64,000 bases of DNA from CBDBCU01 sp965242615 (GTDB lineage: Bacteria > Chloroflexota > Dehalococcoidia > Lucifugimonadales > UBA3495). Every line of letters starts with the position of its first letter. Within the stretch, counting starts at the first letter, position 1. This document shows, in pieces, positions 42,226-50,323 of this stretch. A program made the position numbers and the translations under genes. The notes beneath the pieces are model-generated. The model ran no database searches. It saw only the letters and a list, made by a program, of their open reading frames with translations, and was not told the origin of the DNA. The stretch lies in NCBI GenBank assembly GCA_965242615.1, contig CBDESR010000004.1:748276-812275 (forward strand), in the 5' to 3' direction.

Positions 42226-42642
42226 GTGGAAAAGGTAACGATTCAAGAGGCATCCTACCGGCTGAACCTGTCCCAAGCCGAAATCCGCCGCTACATCCGC
42301 GAAGGACGCTTGCAGGCCCAGCGGGCCGGCGGCGACCAGGGCCGTACTTGGCTGGTGGAACTGCCGGCACCGGGCTGGCGGGATGATGACAAATCCCGCT
42401 ATGAGGCAATGTCCGGGCAAATGCCGGTCTGGTGGTGGCCTACCGAAGCCAAATCCGGCCAAGTCCACTATGTAGCCGACCTGGGCATCGAGGAAACGGT
42501 GCCGGTCTTTCTCTGCGGCCTGGTCAGCGAAAACATCTGGACGGCGGAAACCTATACCGCCGCCGACTGCTGCCCCCAATGCCGGCAAATCGCCGCAGAG
42601 CGAGGATTGCCCGCCGCCTTGCCGGGCCCGGGGCCGCAGTAA
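42226..42642 (+). CDS. HTH-domain protein (excisionase/MerR-like N-terminus) with CxxC tail
   Basis: Protein of 138 residues from GTG 42226, which has ACGGAG seven bases upstream. An earlier ATG at 42181 overlaps a TAAAAT -10 and is less likely. Residues 1-45 (TIQEASYRLNLSQAEIRRYI, then REGRLQAQR) form the winged helix used by excisionases to read DNA. The middle is Trp-rich (PVWWWPTE), and the end has DCCPQCRQIAAERG, a possible zinc or redox site. It could regulate the RdhA-like gene upstream, but this is inference from proximity only. Confidence 0.65.
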   Translation: MEKVTIQEASYRLNLSQAEIRRYIREGRLQAQRAGGDQGRTWLVELPAPGWRDDDKSRYEAMSGQMPVWWWPTEAKSGQVHYVADLGIEETVPVFLCGLVSENIWTAETYTAADCCPQCRQIAAERGLPAALPGPGPQ

Positions 42643-42664
42643 TTGCCATAGGACGCCGGTGTTG

Positions 42665-42670
42665 TATAAT
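42665..42670 (+). promoter_or_regulatory. -10 TATAAT of the small membrane protein gene
   Basis: TATAAT sits 43 bases before the ATG at 42714, with a GGGGGA ribosome site between them. Confidence 0.55.
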
Positions 42671-42713
42671 TGCCCGCAAGCAACAGCGGTGACAGGAGAG
42701 ACGCGGGGGATTT

Positions 42714-43139
42714 ATGCCCGACAAGTACCAGGACGAAATCGAGGAAATCCTGAAAGGCATTGAGGAGACCACGCCGCTGCCGGCCGGCCGCAATCTACGG
42801 CAGCCGCCGCCCCCGGACGATTTGCCCTTGCCTTATGCGGAGCGGCCGCCCGAAATTGCGCCATCCCATCCCTCCTCCCGCCGTTGGCGAACCTTCTCCC
42901 CGGGCCGGGTCGCCTTGGCCGGCGTCGCCCTCCTGCTCATTGGCGTCCTGCTACGGAGCTTTGGCTTGCCTTTTTCCTGGCTGATTTGGGTCGGCTTGCT
43001 GGGACTGGTCGCCGGCTATCTCCTCTTTTTCATCCGCCCCCGCGGCAAAAATAACCAAGGCCAATACTGGCGCGGCCGCCCGGTAGAGTCGGAAAAGTCC
43101 TCTCTGTTGCAGCGGGTCAAAGGCTGGCTCGGGGGGTAG
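42714..43139 (+). CDS. Small membrane protein with acidic N-terminus
   Basis: Protein of 141 residues: a charged start (MPDKYQDEIEEILKGIEE), a Pro-rich linker to about residue 60, then two close hydrophobic segments (VALAGVALLLIGVLL and FSWLIWVGLLGLVAGYLLFFI) and a basic tail. TATAAT at 42665-42670 and GGGGGA before the ATG support expression. Acidic-helix plus two-segment proteins of this kind are common in Chloroflexota. I know of no function. Confidence 0.65.
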   Translation: MPDKYQDEIEEILKGIEETTPLPAGRNLRQPPPPDDLPLPYAERPPEIAPSHPSSRRWRTFSPGRVALAGVALLLIGVLLRSFGLPFSWLIWVGLLGLVAGYLLFFIRPRGKNNQGQYWRGRPVESEKSSLLQRVKGWLGG

Positions 43140-43205
43140 GGGGATTAGCAGTTGCCTTGCCATTAGTATTATGCCCAGCGTCGGTTAAGCCAATAGGAGG
43201 AAGTT

Positions 43206-45104
43206 ATGCCATCCGACAAACCCACCTACGAACAGTTCCGCACGGAATGGCTGGCGGACATACAGGATGAAAGCCTGTCGCCGCTGGACAAGGGCCGGCG
43301 GTTTGCGTCCAAGCTCGTAACCCAATGGCTGGATGTAACCAGCGATGATGACGATTTCGTCGTCTGCGACGGCTCCGGGGATGGCGGTATTGACATTGCC
43401 TACTTGAAGCGCGCCGATACCGATGTTGGCGTCCGGGATGACGGTTCCGTGGAAGGGGATACCTGGTATCTGGTGCAGAGCAAGTACGGCACTGCCTTTG
43501 CCGGTGCCGACACCATTTTGACCGAGGCCAACAAGGTCATTAACACCTTGCAGGACCGGAATCATAACCTGTCGGCAGACAGCCAGCAATTGCTGGAAAA
43601 GCTGAAATTGTTTCGGCAGCAAGCGTCGGAAGCCGACCGCATTGTGTTGGTTTTCGCCACTACTGACCCCATCAGCGAGCAAGACCGGCCGGCTCTTGAG
43701 CGGGTAAAAATCATCGGACGGCAGGAAATCATTCCCAACTTCGACGTTGAGGAAGTGTCTTTGCCCACTATTTGGGAGGAGCAGGACGCCGTCGAAATGC
43801 CCCGCCTTTCGGTCCCGGTCAAAGGACAGTTCGCAGAGCAGGATGCCGGTCTGCTGGTAGGCACGGTTTCGCTATCCGATTTGTTCGATTTTCTGAAATT
43901 CTACAAGTCCAAGACCGGCAATCTGGACCAGCTTTACCAAAAGAATGTGCGGCAGTTCTTGGGCAGCAAGCGGAAAATCAATAAGGGTATTCGCAATACC
44001 CTGAACGAAACTCCGGAGAAATTCGGGCTTTACAATAATGGCATCACCATCGTGGTGACGGGCTATTCCAAGTTGTCCACCGACGGTATCGTCACTATGC
44101 ACGATCCCTATGTCGTGAACGGGTGCCAGACCACCCGCACGATTTGGGAAGTTTTGGACGGAAAGCTCAACGCCGGTGGTACCGGGCACGACGCGGCTAC
44201 CGAGTCGTGGAAGCAAAGGGTCAACCGGGGTGGGGTAGTCACCAAAATCGTCAAGAGCGACGAAGTGGAGATTACCAACATTACCCGGTTCACCAACTCC
44301 CAGAACTCGGTTCGGGAGCAAGATTTCATCGCCTTGGACAGCGGCTTTAAGAACTGGGCCGCGGCGATGGCCGACGAGTATGGGATATTTCTGGAGATTC
44401 AACGGGGCGGTATCGAATCTCGAAAAGCTTGGGAGAAACAGCACCCGGAAACCCAAACCTATGCCGACTACGTCAATGCCTTTGACCTGATTAAGGTCTA
44501 TGGCTCTGGCTGGATGTCCCGCCCGGGCGTGGCTTTCGGGAAAAACGCTCCGTTTTTGCCGGGCGGTTCGGTTTATGAGCGTATCCTTCACCGGCAAGAC
44601 GGGGAGCCGGCGTTTGGCGTCAGTGACCTGTACGCGGCGTACAAAATCAAGGGCGCCGCCGACCAGATTGGGTTTGGGCGCAGTTCCCCCATCGAAACCC
44701 GCAAGCAGTCCCGGTTCTTGTTCTACCACGTCATAATGCGGATGTTGGGCGAGGTCATACGGCTGACTCCTCAACTCCACCAGCCGGCCATTACTGAGAG
44801 TGTTCTGACCAGTGCCGTGCTAAAGCTCGCGGCTCCTGATGCAATGGAGCATCTTAAGATGCTCAGCGACGGGGCTATTGCCCTGATTGACCGCTACTTG
44901 ACCGTAGGCAGTGATAACTCTGCCTACAACGAAACTTCCTATAAGGAAACCCACAGAAACGACTTGAACGGCTTCTTGAAGGCTGAGGGCTTGGGGCAAA
45001 AGTCCCATTCTCCGTTACTGGTGCAAGCCTTAGACATCCAGAACTCCGGTTTCAACCAATTCGGCGGGACCAAGAAGGTGGCCGAAGCCCTGCTTGCGGG
45101 TTAG
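43206..45104 (+). CDS. AIPR-family abortive infection / phage resistance protein
   Basis: Protein of 632 residues. The central block KNVRQFLGSKRKINKGIRNT, then FGLYNNGITIVV and VVNGCQTTRTIWE, is the signature of the AIPR (AbiR-like) family. The N-terminal ~150 residues (DDDDFVVCDGSGDGGIDIAY and LVQSKYG) resemble a PD-(D/E)XK nuclease core, Asp...Gln-Ser-Lys, so a nuclease joined to the AIPR domain is likely. Family members confer phage resistance in some hosts by an unclear mechanism. AGGAGG precedes the ATG, and a strong terminator follows. It stands as a single-gene unit. Confidence 0.85.
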   Translation: MPSDKPTYEQFRTEWLADIQDESLSPLDKGRRFASKLVTQWLDVTSDDDDFVVCDGSGDGGIDIAYLKRADTDVGVRDDGSVEGDTWYLVQSKYGTAFAGADTILTEANKVINTLQDRNHNLSADSQQLLEKLKLFRQQASEADRIVLVFATTDPISEQDRPALERVKIIGRQEIIPNFDVEEVSLPTIWEEQDAVEMPRLSVPVKGQFAEQDAGLLVGTVSLSDLFDFLKFYKSKTGNLDQLYQKNVRQFLGSKRKINKGIRNTLNETPEKFGLYNNGITIVVTGYSKLSTDGIVTMHDPYVVNGCQTTRTIWEVLDGKLNAGGTGHDAATESWKQRVNRGGVVTKIVKSDEVEITNITRFTNSQNSVREQDFIALDSGFKNWAAAMADEYGIFLEIQRGGIESRKAWEKQHPETQTYADYVNAFDLIKVYGSGWMSRPGVAFGKNAPFLPGGSVYERILHRQDGEPAFGVSDLYAAYKIKGAADQIGFGRSSPIETRKQSRFLFYHVIMRMLGEVIRLTPQLHQPAITESVLTSAVLKLAAPDAMEHLKMLSDGAIALIDRYLTVGSDNSAYNETSYKETHRNDLNGFLKAEGLGQKSHSPLLVQALDIQNSGFNQFGGTKKVAEALLAG

Positions 45105-45123
45105 GCAGGATTTTACCCTCTAT

Positions 45124-45165
45124 AAAAGCCGGAGAGCCTAAACAGGTTCTCCGGCTTTTCTTTTG
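45124..45165 (+). terminator. Strong Rho-independent terminator after the AIPR gene
   Basis: AAAAGCCGGAGA pairs with TCTCCGGCTTTT, with GCCT/AGGT continuing the stem, followed by CTTTT. The A-rich 5' side also makes it usable for the converging SDR gene. Confidence 0.88.
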
Positions 45166-45187
45166 GCGGATGAAGGTTATTTCCCGG

Positions 45188-45979
45188 CTACACCACCGCC
45201 GAAGTTCCCCCGTCGATGTTGACCGCTATTCCCGTCAGGTAGCTGGCCCGTTCCGAGGCGAGGAAGGCGATGACATCCCCGGCTTCCTCGGTTTCGGCGA
45301 TGCGGCCGAGGGGGACGCCGCGGGCTTGGGCAGTCTGGGCGTAGAAGTCGTCGAGGGAGAGGTCGGGGTTGGTTTCCTTGAGCCGTTCGTAGCGGCGGGT
45401 GTGCTGGCCGCTTTTGACGATGCCGATGCAAACGGTGTTGACCAGGATGTTGTCTTTAGCCAGGTCTTTGGACAGGCCCTTGGTGAGGGCAATGCCGGTG
45501 GCCCGGGAAATGGAAGTAGGCATTGACGCCGGGCCGGGAGTGCGGCCACCGAGGTTGGTGACATTGATGATGCGGCCGCCGCCGACTTTCCGCATTTCCG
45601 GGATGACGCGGCGGATGAGCCGCACCGCGCCCCATACCTTCAGGTCAAAGTCGTACTCCCAATCAGCGTCACTGACTTCCTCGAAAGGTTTAGCCATCGA
45701 TACGCCGGCGTTGTTGACCAGGATGTCCAGGCGGCCGAAGTGGTCCAGGGCGGTCTGCACTACCCGCTCGGCGCTGTCGGGGTGAGCTACATCAGCGGAC
45801 AGCGGCAGTACCACGCCTTCGGTGGCGGCACGAATATCCTGGGCGGCAGCCGCCAGTTTTTCCTCGCCACGGGCGACGATGACGACTTGCGCGCCTTCGC
45901 CGGCCATTCGCTGGGCGGCGGCTTTGCCGATGCCTTCGCTGCCGCCGGTAACGATGGCTACTTTATCGGTGAAACCCAT
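45188..45979 (-). CDS. SDR-family protein with altered catalytic Tyr/Lys
   Basis: Protein of 263 residues from the ATG at 45979; two further codons upstream are possible. The cofactor loop GGSEGIG, the NNAG motif and the C-terminal DGG are those of classical SDRs, FabG-like in length. Where the family has Tyr-x-x-x-Lys, this protein reads ASMPTSISRATGIALTKGL, so the aligned residues are Thr and Arg. The Ser site is also unusual (NVTNLGGRT). The residues NTVCIGIVKSGQ follow where a Pro-Gly is normal. It may bind dinucleotide without normal reductase chemistry, or use other residues. Confidence 0.82.
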   Translation of the reverse strand: MGFTDKVAIVTGGSEGIGKAAAQRMAGEGAQVVIVARGEEKLAAAAQDIRAATEGVVLPLSADVAHPDSAERVVQTALDHFGRLDILVNNAGVSMAKPFEEVSDADWEYDFDLKVWGAVRLIRRVIPEMRKVGGGRIINVTNLGGRTPGPASMPTSISRATGIALTKGLSKDLAKDNILVNTVCIGIVKSGQHTRRYERLKETNPDLSLDDFYAQTAQARGVPLGRIAETEEAGDVIAFLASERASYLTGIAVNIDGGTSAVV

Positions 45980-46076
45980 TTCCATAACCAGAACTCCTTA
46001 CGAAAAGCCGGCCGACGCCCGGGTAAAACCGCGGCAAAAGGCCGGCAGTGTCCCTAAAGGGTGAATTGACCGGGGC

Positions 46077-46082
46077 ATTATA
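46077..46082 (-). promoter_or_regulatory. Extended -10 TGCTATAAT of the SDR gene
   Basis: On the minus strand it leaves a leader of roughly 90 bases to ATG 45979. Confidence 0.62.
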
Positions 46083-46162
46083 GCACAGGGGGTGTATCAG
46101 GGTTTTGTCCTGCGGGTTGGTGTCTTTGAGGGGCTGCACCGTACCCTTTAGTGAGCGCGCTC

Positions 46163-46194
46163 TCTGGATTCCTCCCTTTGGTCGGAGAATGACG
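46163..46194. repeat. Degenerate copy of the TCTGGATTCCC/GGGAATGAC repeat
   Basis: TCTGGATTCCTCCCTTTGGT followed by CGGAGAATGACG matches the 28-bp arm found at 48031-48058 with substitutions. The rest of 45986-46424 shows only the promoter of the preceding SDR gene and G-rich sequence. Confidence 0.55.
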
Positions 46195-46424
46195 TTGCGG
46201 CGGCGTGGGGTTGTGCTATGGTAGTGAAAAGGGTTAGAGAGGGTTCCGTCTCAAGGGGTTCGGGGCGGCAACCGGTTCGGGGCGAGGGGGAAAGAACCGG
46301 AATCAGCGGGAACCGGGACAAGTTGCATTTGCCGGGTTTCTGTGGCAAGGTTAGGGGCGGCGGAAAGGGCGGTTGCGGCGGGGCGGGTTGCTTTAAGGCG
46401 GGCGGGCCGGAGAGGTTGGTTGGT

Positions 46425-47933
46425 ATGTGGACTAAAGAGGATTTGCAACGGCTGGTGCAGCGGCAGATTGGCGATTACCGGCTGGTTATCGTTTCCAACC
46501 GCCAGCCGTATATCCATACCCTGGTAGAGGGGCAGCCGCAATCCATTATGCCGGCCGGGGGGCTGACCAGCGCGCTGGATCCGCTGATGCAGGCGTGCGG
46601 CGGGACCTGGATTGCCTATGGGGGCGGCAGCGGCGATCGCTATGTAGTGGATTGGGATGACCGGGTGATGGTGCCGCCGGAGGATCCGGCATACGCCCTG
46701 CGGCTGGTCTGGCTGACGGAGCAGGAGGAGCAGGGGTATTATTACGGCTTTTCTAATGAAGCTTTGTGGCCGCTGTGCCATAACGCCTATACGGAGCCGA
46801 TTTTTGACTGGCGGGATTGGCAGACTTATCAGGCGGTCAACCGCAAGTTCGCCGACTTGGTGCTGGATGAAATCGGGGGGCGGCCGGCCATTGTGCTGAC
46901 CCAGGATTATCATTTGGCATTGCTGCCGCAATACATCCGCAACGCAGCCCCGGACATCATCACCGGGCAGTTCTGGCATATTCCTTGGCCGCATCCGGAG
47001 ATTTTCCGCATTTGTCCGTGGCAGGGGGAGTTGGTGGCGGGACTGCTGGGGAATAACCTGCTGGGGTTTCACATCGGCGACCATTGCAGCAACTTTATGG
47101 AGACGGCGGCGCGGACGCTGCCGCTGGAAGTGGACGCGGAGTATAACCGCATTGAGTATCAGGGGGAGACGACGCTGGTACGCCCCTTTCCCATCAGCAT
47201 TGACTTTGACGACCTTTGCCGCTTTGCGGAGAGCGGGGAAGTGGCGGCGGAGATGGAGCGGCTGCAAGGGGAGTGGGGACTGGAGGGCAAGCTGATCGGG
47301 TTGGGGATTGACCGGGTGGACTATACCAAGGGTATCCCGCATCGGTTCCGGGCGATTGGGCGGTTTCTGGAGAAGTACCCGGAGTATCTGGGCAAGGTGG
47401 TGTTTGTGCAGGCGGGGGTGTTGAGTCGGAGCGATATTGACGCCTATCAGCAGCTGGCGGCGCAGATTGACGGGCTGCTGGATGACATCAACAGCCGGTT
47501 TGCCCGGGACGGGTGGCAGCCGATTATCTATATGCCGGACGATTTGCCGGCGGTTACTTTGATGGCGCTGCGGCGTTTGGCCCGGTTCTGCATTGTCAGT
47601 TCGCTGCACGATGGGATGAACCTGGTGGCCAAGGAGTTCGTAGCCAGCCGCTTTGACAATGACGGGGTGCTAATCCTCAGTCCTTTTACCGGGGCGGCGT
47701 TGGAGTTGACGCAGTCGCTGATTGTCAATCCTTACGCTACGGAGGATCTGGCGGAGGCGATACGGGAGGCGGTGACGATGCCGGCGGCGGAACGGGCTTA
47801 TCGGATGGCGCAGATGCGGGCGACGGTGCGGGAGAATAACATTTACAAGTGGGCGGCGCGGCTGCTGGTGGAGTTAATCCAGTGCGCCCGGCGTTCGACA
47901 TCGGGACTGGCGCAATTGGCCGGGGTGCGTTAG
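46425..47933 (+). CDS. otsA: Trehalose-6-phosphate synthase
   Basis: Protein of 502 residues from ATG 46425 (MWTKEDLQRLV); the frame is open further upstream but that part is G-rich and unlike protein. GT20 motifs are present: IVSNRQPYIHT, MPAGGLTSALDPLM, LTQDYHLALLPQY, FWHIPWPHPE, LGFHIGDHCSNF, IDRVDYTKGIPHR for sugar-nucleotide and G6P binding, and SLHDGMNLVAKEF. It makes trehalose-6-phosphate from a nucleotide-glucose and glucose-6-phosphate. The otsB gene follows after a palindromic repeat, giving a complete two-step trehalose pathway for osmotic or stress protection. The ribosome site is weak (GGAGAGG, 10 bases upstream). Confidence 0.94.
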   Translation: MWTKEDLQRLVQRQIGDYRLVIVSNRQPYIHTLVEGQPQSIMPAGGLTSALDPLMQACGGTWIAYGGGSGDRYVVDWDDRVMVPPEDPAYALRLVWLTEQEEQGYYYGFSNEALWPLCHNAYTEPIFDWRDWQTYQAVNRKFADLVLDEIGGRPAIVLTQDYHLALLPQYIRNAAPDIITGQFWHIPWPHPEIFRICPWQGELVAGLLGNNLLGFHIGDHCSNFMETAARTLPLEVDAEYNRIEYQGETTLVRPFPISIDFDDLCRFAESGEVAAEMERLQGEWGLEGKLIGLGIDRVDYTKGIPHRFRAIGRFLEKYPEYLGKVVFVQAGVLSRSDIDAYQQLAAQIDGLLDDINSRFARDGWQPIIYMPDDLPAVTLMALRRLARFCIVSSLHDGMNLVAKEFVASRFDNDGVLILSPFTGAALELTQSLIVNPYATEDLAEAIREAVTMPAAERAYRMAQMRATVRENNIYKWAARLLVELIQCARRSTSGLAQLAGVR

Positions 47934-47990
47934 CCGGGTCAAGTCCGGTCAAGCCGTCCGCCAAGGGCAAGGCTGTAACATATAGAAACC

Positions 47991-48058
47991 GTCATTCCCG
48001 TGAAAACGGGAATCCAGAGTCCCCAGCCTTTCTGGATTCCCACTTTCGTGGGAATGAC
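47991..48058. repeat. Palindromic repeat with 28-bp arms between otsA and otsB
   Basis: The left arm GTCATTCCCGTGAAAACGGG plus AATCCAGA (47991-48018) and the right arm TCTGGATTCCCACTTTCGTG plus GGAATGAC (48031-48058) are inverted copies separated by 12 bases, each with its own small palindrome. The right arm recurs exactly at 50131-50158, so this is a dispersed REP/MITE-like family. Confidence 0.85.
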
Positions 48059-48109
48059 GATAGGTAGGCCGCAAGGTATAGGCGATAGCCTTGCGGTCAA
48101 GGGTTGTTT

Positions 48110-48892
48110 ATGCCGCATCTGTTGAATGTCTGGCCGCAAGTGCGCCGGCAAGTGCAGCACGCCGGGCATATTTTGCTACTGCTGGATTATGACGGGACTT
48201 TAGCGCCCATTGCGCCGCGGCCGGAGCTCGCGGTTTTGCCGGAGGATACGCGGCGGGCGGTGAGTCGGTTGCAGCGGCGGGAACGGTATACGGTGGGACT
48301 GGTCAGCGGGCGGGGGCTGGCGGATTTGAGGGGGATGGTGGATTTGCCGGGTCTGATTTACGCCGGCAATCACGGGTTGGAGATACAAGGGCCGGGGCTG
48401 GAGTTTTTGCATCCGGCGGCGGCGGACGAATGGCGGGGGGAATTGGCGGCATTGGTCAGCACCCTGGAGAATCGGTTGGGCGGGTATGAGGGGGTTCTGG
48501 TGGAGGGCAAGGGGCTGACTTTGAGCGTTCACTATCGGTTGACGCCGGAGGAGCAGCGGGCGGCGATGGCGGCGGATTTTATGGCGGCGGTAGCGGAGTT
48601 GCAGGCGGCGGGACGGGCGCGGATTACCCGAGGCAAGGAAGTGCTGGAGGTGCGGCCGGCGGTGGATTGGGATAAGGGGAAGGCCATTGCGCGGATTGCG
48701 GCGGAGTTTCCGGCGGGGACGCTGCCGATTTTTTTCGGGGATGATTTGACGGATGAGGATGGGTTTGCGGCGGTGGCGGAGTTGGGGGGCATATCGGTGC
48801 TGGTGGGGCCGGCGCGGCAGCCGACGCGGGCGGCGTATCGGGTGGATTCGCCGCGGGAAGTGGCGGAGACGCTGACTTTGCTGGCGGATTGA
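48110..48892 (+). CDS. otsB: Trehalose-6-phosphate phosphatase
   Basis: Protein of 260 residues from ATG 48110. HAD motif I LLDYDGTLAPI (nucleophile and acid-base Asp), motif II SGRGLADL, the cap region with AGNHGLEIQGPG, a Lys in RKG-like ITRGKEVLEVRP, and motif IV FGDDLTDEDGF are complete. It dephosphorylates the OtsA product to trehalose. It is separated from otsA by 176 bases containing the palindromic repeat. It ends two bases before the stop of converging rpiB. Confidence 0.93.
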   Translation: MPHLLNVWPQVRRQVQHAGHILLLLDYDGTLAPIAPRPELAVLPEDTRRAVSRLQRRERYTVGLVSGRGLADLRGMVDLPGLIYAGNHGLEIQGPGLEFLHPAAADEWRGELAALVSTLENRLGGYEGVLVEGKGLTLSVHYRLTPEEQRAAMAADFMAAVAELQAAGRARITRGKEVLEVRPAVDWDKGKAIARIAAEFPAGTLPIFFGDDLTDEDGFAAVAELGGISVLVGPARQPTRAAYRVDSPREVAETLTLLAD

Positions 48893-48894
48893 GA

Positions 48895-49344
48895 TTAGCC
48901 GGTGGCTTCGACTTGGAGGAGTTTGTCGAGGCGGCGCTGGAAACGGGGTTCGGGTTGGAAGGCGGCGTTAAGGAAGGCGGCGAGGATTTCTTTGGCGAGG
49001 TCGGGGCCGATGATGCGGGCGCCGAGGCAGAGGATGTTCATCGCGTCGTGTTCGACGCCCTGGTGGGCACTGTAGGTATCGTGGCAGAGGCCGGCGCGGA
49101 TGCCGGCTATTTTGTTGGCGGTGATACTGGCGCCGATGCCGCTGCCGCAGAGGATGATGCCGCGTTCAGCGTCCCCGGCGGCGATGGCGCGGGCGACGGC
49201 GGCGGCGAAGTCGGGGTAGTCGTCCTCCGGGTCGAGGGTGTGGGCGCCGAGGTCGTGGATGTGATGGCCGGCGGCGGCGAGCCAAGGTTTGAGGGTTTCT
49301 TTGAGGGGAAGGCCGGCGTGGTCGGCGCCGAGGGCGATTTGCAT
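48895..49344 (-). CDS. rpiB: Ribose-5-phosphate isomerase B
   Basis: Protein of 149 residues that interconverts ribulose-5-phosphate and ribose-5-phosphate. GADHAGLPLKETLK carries the family start, DYPDFAAAVARAIA follows, CGSGIGASITANKIAGIRA holds the catalytic Cys and phosphate loop, and ARIIGPDLAKEI lies near the end. Length is normal. GGAG lies 13 bases before the ATG. Its 3' end abuts otsB. Confidence 0.95.
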   Translation of the reverse strand: MQIALGADHAGLPLKETLKPWLAAAGHHIHDLGAHTLDPEDDYPDFAAAVARAIAAGDAERGIILCGSGIGASITANKIAGIRAGLCHDTYSAHQGVEHDAMNILCLGARIIGPDLAKEILAAFLNAAFQPEPRFQRRLDKLLQVEATG

Positions 49345-50130
49345 AGCGGCAGGCTCCGTCAGGGATAGTTGGGGGTTAAGGTTCGGATGGGTTTAAGGAT
49401 AGCGGCAAGGGGGCGGGTGGGGCAAGGGGTGGGGGATTGGGAATTAGGAATTGGGGATTGGGGGATGGGGATTCAGAGAATAATGGATAGGGGCAGGTAC
49501 GGGGTATGGCCGGGGCGGCGGCTTTTGGCCGCCCCGGCGGGTTTGGGGTTTTGCTGTTGCTATTGGGGTAGTAGTTCGCGGGGGGCGGAACCCCTGGCCG
49601 GGAGTTCCGCCCGGGCGGGAGGCGGTTGGCTAGTCTGGCCTAGTGGGTTGCCTGGCTGGTTGGAATCCTGGCTGCGTCACTCCAGCTTTGCCCGACCAGA
49701 TTTGCCTAGCGGCAACGGACCTTGTAGTGGCTACTTACGCCGGTTGGTATGGTTGCCATTCCGGCGGGTTGGCCCAGTCCAGCTACCGTTGGTTGAACTG
49801 CCTCCAGTCAACCTGTAACTCCAGCTCCTGTAGGGAAGGGGCGGCGGTTTGGCGGCTAGTGGGATTTGCCGTTTGCCGCGGCTCCGGTGGGGGAATGCGG
49901 GTTCCTGGGCCGGTTCCCCGGGGGTAGGAGCAGGGACGCTTGACGGCCGGTGGCCGGGGGCGTCCACAGCGCGCTGTGAGCTGAATTTCACGGTAAGCTA
50001 GCGTATCGTTTTGAGACCCGGCGTCCCGGGGCTAGGTCTGACCTCGCAATTTTTATTATGAGGGCGGGAATGGTAGTTGTCAAGGGGTGAACTGGATGAA
50101 TTTTCGGGGAATTTTCAGGAATGGGGGAGT

Positions 50131-50158
50131 TCTGGATTCCCACTTTCGTGGGAATGAC
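50131..50158. repeat. Single arm of the 28-bp repeat
   Basis: Identical to 48031-48058. The matching inverted arm is absent, but GGGAATGACGGT occurs again 14 bases downstream. Confidence 0.85.
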
Positions 50159-50226
50159 GGTGGGGAGGGTGGGAATGACGGTTGCCGGATGGCGAGGATG
50201 ATGGTTGCCGGAGGATGGGGAGACGG

Positions 50227-50254
50227 CGGGGGAACTTTTGTAAAAGTTCCCCCG
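50227..50254. terminator. Perfect hairpin CGGGGGAACTTTT/AAAAGTTCCCCCG
   Basis: Thirteen base pairs around a two-base GT centre. It lies downstream of the minus-strand secreted-protein gene and may end its transcript, though no U-tract follows. Confidence 0.45.
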
Positions 50255-50323
50255 CGCCCCCTCAAAACTTTTGGGTTTTTGGGTGGGTTGGACTTGGTCC
50301 GGTACTCTTTAGGGTTGCCGGGG

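Larger units (their letters stand above)
49345..50323. other. Gene-poor, G-rich interval with hairpins
   Basis: No supported gene in 979 bases. It contains G-rich simple sequence (49380-49500), a hairpin GCCGGGGCGGC/GCCGCCCCGGC at 49509-49538, one exact 28-bp repeat arm at 50131-50158, and a 13-bp hairpin at 50227-50254. Short open frames here have low-complexity, frame-independent composition. The layout suggests accumulated repeat debris beside the frameshifted secreted-protein gene. Confidence 0.6.

Noticed and set aside
46251..47609. 452-codon minus-strand frame opposite otsA
   Set aside because: Arg/Pro/Gln-rich shadow of a conserved GT20 gene, with no ribosome site.
49369..49991. Short open frames in the G-rich interval
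   Set aside because: Open on several frames at once with skewed composition, no ribosome site and no recognisable protein pattern.
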